In this document: one piece after another, positions 34,630 to 46,600 of the stretch | How positions within the stretch are numbered: position 1 is the first letter of the stretch | How the letters are laid out: the number at the start of each line of letters is the position of its first letter | NCBI RefSeq assembly: GCF_963675165.1 | Contig: NC_087385.1 | Location: 1,798,501-1,862,500 of the forward strand | Direction of reading: 5' to 3' | Length of the DNA stretch: 64,000 bases | Source: Halichondria panicea | Taxonomy: Eukaryota; Porifera; Demospongiae; Suberitida; Halichondriidae | Notes under the pieces: generated by a model | What the model was told of the DNA's origin: nothing | Database searches by the model: none | What the model saw: the letters and a program-made list of their open reading frames with translations, nothing else | Program-made: the position numbers and the translations under genes

Positions 34630-37600
34630 CGTGTGTGTTCCAGCTGTAACTGCTCAATGGTTGCAATGCGATGAAAGCTAACAGCTTCTATAGGCTTCTA
34701 GCCACGTTCTCTTGGATTTTAATTCGTGGATTAGCAAACTATATAAAGCTTCTTTCTCGAGTTATGGCTAGTTTGACTCACATTGAAGGCTGTTGCAGTT
34801 TCTTCAGAATCTTTCATAGCATCATCTGTCCGCACAAACTTTCTATTCAACATATGAGTTAGCCTTGCACTAAAGCGCTAGCTTTTTGTTAGCTACAAGA
34901 CTCAGAAAATATCTGTTAAAACAGCTAGCTAGCAGTAGCCATTTGTGAAATTGATCTCTTTGGACACACCCTTTAATTATTCCTGTGGATGTAATGCGCA
35001 TGCGCGCTCATTCCCCATGTGTGAGAAAATGAGCAACAGCTCTTCAGAATCTTTCATAGCATCATCAGCCTGTCCGCAAATGCAAACTTTCTATTCAACA
35101 TATGAGTTCTACCTTGCACTAAAGCGCTAGCTTTTTGTTAGCTACAAGACTCAGAAAATACAGCTAGCTATAGCAGTGCCATTTGTGAAATTGATCTCTT
35201 TGGACACACTCTTTAATTATTCCTGTGGGTGTAATGCGCATGCGCGCTCATTCCCCATGTGTGAGAAAATGATCCAGATCCAGATCCTCCTGGCAGAATC
35301 ATCTTTTTCTTGAGGGCCTGGTAAGCCACAAAACACTACCATATCACAATATATATAGATAACAATATGCATGTACACAAGTCTTTTCTTCTTAGATATT
35401 ATATACACTGAACTATACAGATCCTGGAAGAATCAATTTTGTTCTTTCTTGAGGTCCTGCATGGTAGCCACATAATACAATAGATAACAACAATAGATGC
35501 ATGTAAATAAGTATTTTCTTCTCAGTGACTTAATATAGATAAGCTAACTTTAATAAAAAATTCATTATAGAAACTACTGTAACACTAATACTTTTTGAGC
35601 GAAAGCATAACATGGCGAGAAGCATTAGCAAGCGCACGCTTGCAACACTCGTAAACTAAGTTCTCATTTCATCTATAATTATATAGTGAGCGCAACATAC
35701 TTTTTGCTTTCCAGTAAAGACGGAAGTTTCAATTCTTGTTGAAGCTCACAGATAACTTTTACCTGCCCAGTTTTACTTATAAAATAGTTTGAGTAATCTC
35801 GTAAAGTTTTTTCGGAAGGTAATTTTATAAAGCCAGCAGTTCTCATCCCATGTTAGCTTGAATGGTTGTTCAGCAAGCTTACAATAATGCGCGCGACAGT
35901 TCTCATCAGCTCTATATATATACAACCCAATATGTTGGTAGTACAACTGAGTCAACAACAACCTTAAGATTACAAGCAGTGCTATCACTTTGATCATTCA
36001 CTGGAAGCCGGTGACGTGTACTACCAGGGTGGTGACGTGTTGGAGTAGATTGAAGCTGGCGTTGTTTAGGGGTGGAGAGAGCAGGGGTGTCTTCTTTCTT
36101 CTTCAGTGTACTCTTTCTAACAGTAAGCTTAGACTTGCGGGACATTACTATACAAATGTAGATGAAACAAGTGATGATTACACATTCATGCACATAATAT
36201 AATTGCCGTACATCCATTCGATAAAAAACTGGAATGATCACTAATCATATAAGGGGATGTTTATTTAAATTTTATTCATGTTACACTTGCATTTTCCCGA
36301 AAAAGGGATGATAAGTAGTGCTACTTTTTGTAGCACTAATTTCTGTACCAGCTGATCTATGACAATTTTTTGCGGGCTTGGGGTGATACCACATCATTTA
36401 ACAACAAGAAGACAAATATAATTATCAGCATGTTCACTGGTATATCTTTTCTTTAATCGTACACATTTATCCCTTTTTCTCTAATATAATATACTAATTA
36501 TTTATGCGAAGATACCAGCATGCCTTAATTGAGCCATCAGGCCTACAGCGGTTGGATGGGAAGCGCCCAGATGGCGTCACTATGGTGCCTTGGAAGTATG
36601 GGAAGCTGCTTGTGACGTGCCTGGACACATTTGCCCCATCCTATACTCCCTATAAGTACCACGGAGGCAGGGCTTGTATAGCTGCAGGAACAGAAGAGGA
36701 ATGAGGCAAAATACACCAGCCTTGGTTCCCTGCACTGCTTCACCCCAATAGCCACAGGGACACCTGATATTTGTCCAAGAACTATAGGTGCATGAGCGTG
36801 TTACCGGGGATAAAAGTTCTCCTACCGCAAAGGCTATCAGTCGCAGTACAGCGCGGGAATGCGGCCTCAGTAATGGGACAACCCTTAAGTGCGCTAGAGT
36901 AGGATGATCTTCTTAAGTCTGACGTAGGAAGTCTGACGTAGGAGCACATTTTTATAATTTTTTTATGTGCTCCTGGATATAATTATCGAGACACTGTTTT
37001 CTGACAATAGCAGTTATAATTATAGTATTCTCCCATTGCAGGTATGAACAAGAACACCATCCCAACGGTTGTCATTACTCAATATGACGGTAACATCCTG
37101 CTGGACATTTTGGACAAAAATCGTGACAATGTTCAAGCCCGATTGGAAGCTGAGAGTGATGTGGACGTCCTCGTTGGAGGAGGGCATGGACATTTTATCG
37201 GTACAGCTATAGTTCTCTTGCATGCATATGGATGTCATGTACACATCTGTAAATTGGTTTTAAAAGTGCTACAAGAGTATAGTGCCAATCCTAGTTATAA
37301 GCCTACTGGCTTTAACAATACTATATAATGCAGGGGCGTAGCCAGGGGGGTGCTAGGGGTGCTCGAGCACCCCCAACCATCCTGAGTCAAGTATATACAC
37401 TGAAATCACAGAGAAATGTATCTGATTATCCAGCTGAGCAGTTACACAGTCAGTGCAGTTAGGCTGTTAGCTAGCTAGTTAGCAAGGAAAACGATTCAGT
37501 CTAAACTGTGAGCTATTCTGGCTTAAATCTATGAACTAGTTCGGTTATTCTCTTTTGTGATCGTGGCCAGCTTTTCAATGCGGTTCAGCCATGCCCAACT

Positions 37601-40600
37601 TGGCAGATAAGTTAATTATGACGTCTTAATAAGACTAAATTTCGGCGCTTTGTGCCCTCTTTCATCTATGATAGCACCCCTTTCTCGCTACGCCCCTGTA
37701 ATGGCCGGGCCTATATGTGACAGGCTCTGGGAAACAGACCAATTGGAGTATAGATATTGGTATTGAGCAATAGCCAGATTTATAGACTAAAGTGTAAATT
37801 TTTTTCTTGGCTATCTACTACAGTCTTTCTACTACACCTCTCTGCAAAATCTGATGCTCTGAATCCAACTCTTTCCACCAAAGCGCTTTGTCTAAGCATC
37901 CACCATTACCTTACTTTTCCCAATTTAGCAATCTTTGAGTGGGCGTTTCTCATCTTCTATTCTTTGCTCTATCATCTGGTATATAGATCGCCAAAAATAT
38001 AGCTTGCGCCAATTGGTCTGTTTTCCCAGAGACAGGGCCGTAAGAACCAGGGAGGCAGTTCCCAGCCCCCCCTGGTTTTCAGACAGTGAAATGGGGTGGG
38101 GCTCTCTGCAGCCAACAAATCACAGTCCTGATATTATATTTAGTGCCTTTTAATCTAACTACATTGGTTAAATGCATGTGGTTTGTTGCATCAACACTGT
38201 ACAGTAACTAAAGTAAGTTGATCCACATGCAGCTGAAATTTATATAGCTAGAGCTCACTATGGCACAAGGAGTATTCATTCTTTTTTCTCTTCAGTACCT
38301 CAGCCTGCATGCCCATGATTAAGAAGGTAGGCAAACTAAGACCTTCTTCTTACGAAGCTCGATGAATTCCCAGCGTCTATTCTTAGTTTATATACACAAG
38401 TCGCTAACTGATTCGCTTGACTTTGAAGCAGTTGCTCGTGACTTTGCTTCCACCAACACACGTCGAATAAACTATTTTGCTATAGCTCTCAGATGCAGAT
38501 TATTTCATTCATGTATCTTTCTCCTGTTCATCTCTGAGAACATTCAAATGTAAAAAGTTCGCCTCCGGCGGAACAGGAGGGGAATTTCCCTTTCCCGGAC
38601 TCATCCCCTGCGTCGCAAGGAGAAGGTCCATTCCTTTTTTCTGACCCTCCACCTAAACAATTTCTTACGGCCCTGACTGAGCCTGTCGCATAGCTATAAA
38701 TGTAGTTTTGAAGTTGAGTTGTGAATCTGGTTGCCTGTACATTTTAGCAGGCTAGCTACGTTCTTGTGTCTCTGTTGGTAATTATTGAATTAACAGTTAC
38801 ACACATGTGCAAACAAATAATTATATGTTGGTGGGGCATTGCAGAATATTGGGTCCATGTGGCACGACCAAGAATCACATCAAACCAGAGATTGCTCTTC
38901 AATCTCTGCTCACACTCTGGATGATTTAAGCCACAGAGCTAACTCTCAATCAATATCAAGTATCGAGTATCCAACTTTCAACAATAACTTCTATAGAATC
39001 TAGCCTCTCCACTGAAATTATTTTGCTGATGACAGGAAGTGAAATTCAACCGCAACTAATTAAAAGAGATGTGGCTTCTGGCCAAAATGTTTCTGCTGCT
39101 GGCGCGCCCAGGGAAAAAACTAGCTGGGCAGGTTGCTCCCCCTTTCTATAAATCCTGGCTACGCTCCTGCATGTATATATAATAATTATAGTATATATAC
39201 CGGGTACTAATTTTAGCGAATTTATAATTAACGCTAAACTAAGTACGCGCTAATAATAAAACGCAATTAAATGATAAAAAAAAAATTTTTTCTTTTCTTT
39301 TTTCTAATGTACTTTTGAGAGTATGCTATAAGCAAGTTAGCCCTTTTTTCGTCTGTATCTGACTCCAAACTTTTCATTCAACCTTAACTCACACATTAGT
39401 TACTAGTAGCCCATGCAGAATCCAGCAATCTGATTGGTCAGTACAGGGTTTCTATTTTCCATATTAACCTGTAAATTCTCATATAAACCTGTAATTTTCA
39501 TATTCACAACAACCATTCATTATTTTGTGTTTTTCAAACATGTTTTTTGTAGATTGTATTATAAAAAACAATGAGAAGTAACTGTTCTGTTTTTGGTAAT
39601 GACATAAAATTATAATGTTCAGTCGCTGTTAATACGTTCGTTGTTGGATGTAGGCATAGAGAGATTGATGGTAACGTTGCAGGTACTAAAGTTAAAGTTT
39701 GGAGGCATAAATTGACAGCAGTTGGTTTGTGAGTTCTGTTGCACTGCCATCTGTGAGTGATCAGTGTGTACCAGTATGTTAATTGGCTTTACGTTGAGGA
39801 TGTCTGAAACTGACTTCTTTTGACACTCAGAAGTTCTCTTGTAGCTGCGAACTCCTTCCAAGCTTCGGTGTCCAGTTGTTTCCATTATCATTTGTTCGTC
39901 CACTCCAGCGTTGTAGAGTCTAGTAGCAGCAGTTGCACGGAGAGAATGATTCGTTCGGTACCCCTTAATACTAGCTGCAGAGCATAGTCGAGCCACTGTT
40001 TGGTCCAGTGTATTGTGGCCAATTGGTTTGTTCGAAAACCAAGTAGTAGGTGTTGGGTTTTTCAAGGCTCGAAAGTAAAATGAATTTTTAGGACAATCTT
40101 TTGGCAGGAGCTATTGGTAAAGCTTGAATAGCCGAACGAAGCATCTTTCAGGGTTTTCGGGATTGTTGTAGTGAGACACTACTTTTGGCTTGAGTTTCCT
40201 GCATGCCTTTCAAGCCTCCTGGTCGATTTTTAGATATGTCTTCTTTGTATTTCAAATACGACCGCTGTCCTTCAACTTCAATTACTTGAATTTGGCATGG
40301 TTCTGACCTCAATTGACGATGTTCGCTACCACTTCGTAGAGCAAAGTAGACACCATTCATAAAAGTACCGTATCAACCAGTGCTTGTGGAGTTTTGCATC
40401 CAAGAAGACCTTTGTTCCATAGAACTTCTTCTTCTTCTGTTAGAGGTTCAGCCTTCTTCTTTTGTGACCCTAGCCCAGCTCTCTGCAAGCGCTTCATTTC
40501 GGAGTCTAGGCACATTCGAAAGTCAGCAAAACAAGCATCCTTGAACAGGTCAATCCCGGGATTTCCATTCCATCGCAAATACCTCTGTATGCCACTCACA

Positions 40601-43600
40601 ATGTGGTGCAGTGTATCAGGGGGAAATTCTGAGCCATTGTTCTTCCGAATCTGAAAAATGAAGCATTTCAGATTCGTTCCTCGGATTTCAGGTCACTCAT
40701 AGTAGAATAACATCCCCATGGCACTTTAATCGGTACTCACACCAGTCATTCCATAGCTTGAAGCAGCTAGTACTTTGTATCTGAAGTTGTGCTATTAGGA
40801 ATAGCATTCTTCTTCAATTTTTCCATCTCATTTTTTGTTAACTGAGGTGCAAATGCACGCACTTGCTTGGAGGTAGAGGCACTGCTTGAAGAAAGCTTCA
40901 TTCGCTTTGAGTTAGGTAGAGAAGATTGTGCAGGTTCTGTTGGCTAGTCCAGCTCCTCCTCCTTTCTTTGTTTTGTAGAAAGAGTAGCCAGCTCCGCCTC
41001 CACATTTATGTCGTAGAGGGCGGGGTCTATGGGCTCGGTCATTATTATGCCGAGTACTTCTTCAGAAAAGAGCTTGTCTAGGCCTAGGTCCAGTGTGGAT
41101 TATAAAAAATCTGACAGGAACTGACTTATGTCAGACCATAACCAAAATGCTCTGTCATTGTAGTTTCTTGTTCTGCCATGACTGTCTCAAGGCCCGACTA
41201 ATGAGGAAAGTCTAGGGCCTGATGCCCTGAGACATGGATCTACCATGCATTATTATTTATAGCTCATTGACGTTCATTCTGATAAAATATGATATAAATA
41301 ATTATGACAGTCTAATTATTAATATGCACAAGTGAACATTTAGAGTAAACCACTGAAGATCAGCCACCATGATAAATCGGCCGCTCGTACGCCAACACAG
41401 CACTTGCAAATTGATTTATTTTTGCTACTATATAGAGCTCTTGATGTGATGTTCCTATGAGCCAAACGAGACTTGCAACCAACGTTGTGTTCCGGAGTTA
41501 GAGTTAACTTTCCAGCGCTGCCGAAAGTACATATATTCAGCCAATTGCATGTATTTCCGGCACAACGATCTTCTCTAGAGTATGGAGGCACGATCCAGCT
41601 AAGATTAACTTCTAGTAGTAGCTAACTATGTCTACTAGCTGCATGCAAAATATGAAACTCTGTGGTGCAGCTGTTCCGCTACTAGCAACGCTTTTTTCTC
41701 ACAAATCTACTGATTGAAATTCGGCCACGCCCCATTGCAGGTTATAACATCATTAGCCTCGACTCCAACCGCCCCAACTATTATAAACAGCAATCCTCAA
41801 AGATTATATGGTAACACAGACAAAATAGACAAAATAGACTACAAAAAGAACATAAAAACAATAAACAATATTATTATTACTACTGGCTACACGACATACA
41901 AAACCATGTTTTTTGAGTATCATTAAAAACAGCGTTTGGAATGTTTTCGCAATCCTGGTGGTACCATTTACTGCAACTGTCACATGACGCCATATCCCCA
42001 AACCTCGATGTGACTTCCACATCAGAATATCGGCACCTACAGTATACAGGAACCTGCGTTTTTGCGACTATTGTCTTGGGGCAATCCCTTTTTTTTGCAG
42101 CTCGTGGGAAGCGTGACAGTTCACGATTGTTGAAGCAACGCTCCAGATGAACTCTCATCATCGATTCATCGTAGCTGATTTTCAAAGGGTTTCGACCAGA
42201 ACATAAATCATAAGCCATAGCGATGGCAAACAAACCACAAGAATCACCAGTATACTGAAGTTGAACATTCACAACTTGGATTGTGAAACGATCTTTCATA
42301 CAATGGAGAATCGTGCAAGACTGTTCAATAATGGTAGGGCCAGGTTCTATGTGAAGACTGTCATACAGCTGTATTTCACTTGCATCAGATGATAATTTAT
42401 TTGATAAGCACGCCCAATGAAATCCTCCAACATGAATTATTTGCACAAATTCATGAGCTGACGATCTCCACTGGAGATTTTCGAGCAAGTACATAGTATC
42501 TTGAAGTCCGTTTTGATGAGGGAATTCTCTTCTGAGCAGCATATTTGCAGCAGAAATATGATTTGCTGACAGCCAAGCATTACGTTGAAGGGCTTGTTTC
42601 TCATAAAGAGAGAGACCAAGATCACTAACCCAATCTTTTAAGCACAGATTTGTTTCTGAGTCATCAAGCAATGATTCATTGGATACTTGAAAGTGTACCT
42701 ACAGATACAATGACATACGTAACAAGATGCTCATAGAGCATCATAACAAATATCTTACCCCACGAAAATTACCCGCTGTATGATATACAACTCTATGATA
42801 TTATCCTATGGAGTGTAACTGCACAAGTAATACATTATTTACCTTGTATGCCTTCGAGTCACCAGCACGTGTACTAAAGGGCGTAGATTTGACATTCCTT
42901 GCAGCACTTTCCCCGCTGCTTTTCACTGGGCTCTCAGGATCAATGACAACAACAGGAGCTTGGTCGTCTGGAGCTGCATTTTACCATGAATATACAGTCA
43001 GTACAATACATGCATGTACACAAATACAAACCTGTCTCGGTCTTTCTCCCAGTCTGAACACTCACTCCTATAAATGCACACCAGAATCACGTGGTAACAA
43101 AACAATGAGACCCACACATATACAAGTACATGTACATGTACATGCACATTACTTACCAGCGCGTGTCCTAGATCGCGTAGATTTGACATTCCTTGTACAT
43201 GTAGCACTTTCCCCGCTGCTTTTCACTGGGCTCTTAGGGTCAACGACAACGACAGGAGCTTGGTCGTCTGGAGCTGCATTTTACACAGTAAGTACAATAC
43301 ATGCATGTACACAATGCAAACCTGTTTTCTTTCTCCCAGTCTGAACACTCACTCCTATAAATGCACACCAGAATCACGTGGTAACAAAACAATGAGACCC
43401 ACACATATACAAGTACATGCACATGTACATGCACATTACTTACCAGCGCGTGTCCTAAACGGTGTAGATTTGATGGTGGTTGTAGAACTTTTTCCACTGC
43501 TTTTCACTGGGTGAGCTTGGACGTCTGGAGCTAATTAATTGAGAAGGTCAATCCACATGTGTAGATATACATGTATACATTGTGACAACTCACATGTACT

Positions 43601-46600
43601 AAGAGGAGAACTCTCAAAACCACCGCCACTGAATGTATACGTATCACATAGGGTATCTGACCAGTTATCCGGAGGATCTATGTACATGTACACGACTGCA
43701 TGACGTATAAAGGAACACGACAATTTGTATTGTGACAGCAATCATAATTATGTTCACACATAAGCTCACCAGTTACTGTTATTTTTACAGGATTGGTGGC
43801 CTGATCCCTACTGTGATGATTGGGTGGATCTGTATGAGCACAAAACTTATACATAGTTGCTACGGATAAAGGGATAGGAGGAATAACTCCACAAGTAATA
43901 AAGGTGCATTACTTACCAAACAGAGAAAGCTGAAGAGGGCTTACAAGTAAACTGTCCTCATCGCTGTCACACACCTCATCTGTAGTACGATAAACCGAGT
44001 AAGCACAGCACATGTAACAACAGTTAAACAAGCCAAATACCTTTTGTCTCTGTCTTGCTCTTGTCTTGTTTCTCAGTCTTGCGACGGGTTCCTATAGTGT
44101 ATAATATGAATGCATGTATGCAATGTACAAATAATTATGATGGTAATAATTATTATGAAACCTACCTGTTGATTTTGGTTTCGATTCAATAAGTTTTTTT
44201 ATATCATCTGATACAGCTGAACCTAACGATATAAAAGTATACTATAATATATCTATGTGTAATATTCGGACTTACTTTTCTTTAATTCTCTGATGTACTT
44301 ATTTTGCTCTTTTCGGAATTTCTCTTGTGCTTTATCCACTTCCTTTAATTCCATTTTTTGCCTTTCTTCTGAAGATGTTGCCACTCTAGATGTCTTTCTC
44401 GGCTTGATTGTTGGAAGCTTATGGATTGGCTCAGGGTAAGTTAAAATTTCTTTAAGGGGTCTTCCAGCAGTTGGATATGTGTAGTTTCTGGAAGCATCAG
44501 TTTCTTTTCGGGAGTACGACTTTCGTGACGGAGTCAACAATGGCAGAAATGGCAACCCATTCACATCTTCTTCCAAAACGCTTTCCTCCAGATACTCAGG
44601 TGGCATGATTTTACTCCTGTCAAGTGGATACACTCCTGTTGTTTCAAATCCGGACTGAACATTTACCATCGTTAGTGCCTGAACCCATGCCTTCTTAAAC
44701 AGACTGCTAAACGAGAATCTGCTGAGCACCTTTCCTGGATTTTGGGCCAAATATTCATGGCAGAATTGACTATAGCGAATTTTAAGGGGACCGAAAATCC
44801 CCTTATCAAGTGGCTGCGACAGGTGCGTAGTATTAGGGGGGAGAATAAAGAGAATAACTTTTTGCTTTGCTGCAAGACGGATGGTTTCAGGTGAATAGTG
44901 TGTGCTGTGTCCATCCATCAATAGCAATAATGGGCGAACAGCAGGGGCATAACGTAGAAATAAGTTATTAAACCAGACGTCGAAAAGCTCAGTGTCAATC
45001 CACCCATTATCAGAGAAAGCATGCAACGTCCCATGAACTTCACCAGCTGCCATGTCAGGGTGCATGGACTTCCCATTCCAGATAACCATCGGGGGAATAC
45101 AGTAACCAGCAGCACTGACACATGCAACTACAGTTATTTGGGTCTTTTTTCCACTCGTGATACATGAAGGATTTTTCATTCCTTTTTTGCAAACAACTTT
45201 TGGAGGATGGTGGTCCAGAGGCATGCCTGTCTCGTCAACATTAAAAATATGTGCTGGTGTGTCTAGAAGGTCATACTCTACTAGAACCTTCTCCAACATG
45301 TCAAAGTAACTCGAAATAACTTCTGGATCTGTGGCTTTTGCTCTTGCTACAGACAATTTAGGAATTCGCAAAACTAGTTCCGAGTGTCGCTTTGTGAAGC
45401 TTTCATACCAACCATGAGTGACTGTGACCTTGACTCCTTTACGGTCGCACACTCTTTGCACAATTGCAATTACATTACTTCTGGTTTTAGGAAAGCCAAC
45501 AGAGGCACATCTAATCAAGAACCTGGTCAGTTCTGCTTCTTCTGCATCAGAGAGATACTTGTTTGGGCCACTTTTGGCACCAGGAAGAGTGCTTCCTCGA
45601 TAGTAATCGCCCAGTGTGGACCTAGGAATACCATATTCTTCAGCAGCACGTCGTTGACTCAACGTACCATTTCTAATAGCTGAACAAGCAGTGCTTACGG
45701 TTTTCAAATCCCAATGCTTGTATGAGGGTGGGCGATTTTTTGAGTTAACTTCACATACAGTCGCAGCTTTCTTAGTACGGCTATAAAATATTCTTTCTTT
45801 TAGCGGTACCTCAGCCATATGTAACCTACAGAATAAGCAAAGACAAAAATAAATGTTCAGCACCATAATTGTGGGGTTCTAAGTTTGTCTCAAAGTGAAG
45901 TGAAGCTGTTGTTATTACAACACTATACAAGCACACTGTAAACCATTGCCAAAACATAGATACAAATTATGGCCATGAAGCTAGCTAGCTCATTAATTAC
46001 CTAGAAGCGAGCCTAGAAGCACCTAGTACCTGGAAACACGTCTCACACAGTAGCACTTTCGATTTATCCACGTGGCAAGATAGTTTTGAAAGCAATGGGC
46101 GTGGCTGAATTTCAATCAGTAGATTTGTGAGAAAAAAGCGTTGCTAGTAGCGGAACAGCTGCACCACAGAGTTTCATATTTTGCATGCAGCTAGTAGACA
46201 TAGTTAGCTACTACTAGAAGTTAATCTTAGCTGGATCGTGCCTCCATACTCTAGAGAAGATCGTTGTGCCGGAAATACATGCAATTGGCTGAATATATGT
46301 ACTTTCGGCAGCGCTGGAAAGTTAACTCTAACTCCGGAACACAACGTTGGTTGCAAGTCTCGTTTGGCTCATAGGAACATCACATCAAGAGCTCTATATA
46401 GTAGCAAAAATAAATCAATTTGCAAGTGCTGTGTTGGCGTACGAGCGGCCGATTTATCATGGTGGCTGATCTTCAGTGGTTTACTCTAGTCATTGAACCA
46501 TCCTATAAGTATTCAGCCAGTGAAATGGTTGACTCATCTTCATCAGGACTGGTTGTAGAGCTAGATGTGCTTGTTTTGCTCAGATTCACAACACAGTCAT

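Larger units (their letters stand above)
41343..46486 (-). mobile_element. pogo-type DNA transposon, apparently complete, 5.1 kb
   Basis: Long terminal inverted repeats (41343-41738 and 46091-46486, about 396 bp, nearly identical) start GAGTAAACCACTGAAGATCA. TA flanks both ends (41341-41342, 46487-46488), the target duplication of the Tc1/mariner/pogo superfamily. The interior carries one spliced minus-strand gene with no visible break. The arms encode identical 83-codon open frames on opposite strands, a by-product of their identity. This suggests a recent insertion, possibly still active. Confidence 0.9.

Noticed and set aside
42808..43514. Plus-strand frames of 178 and 84 codons inside the pogo element
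   Set aside because: They are antisense to the triplicated linker exons, which have good splice borders and matching phases on the minus strand.
41340..46489. Two identical 83-codon frames, 41340-41591 minus and 46238-46489 plus, as a duplicated gene
   Set aside because: They lie in the inverted arms of the pogo element; identity follows from arm identity, and no domain is recognisable.
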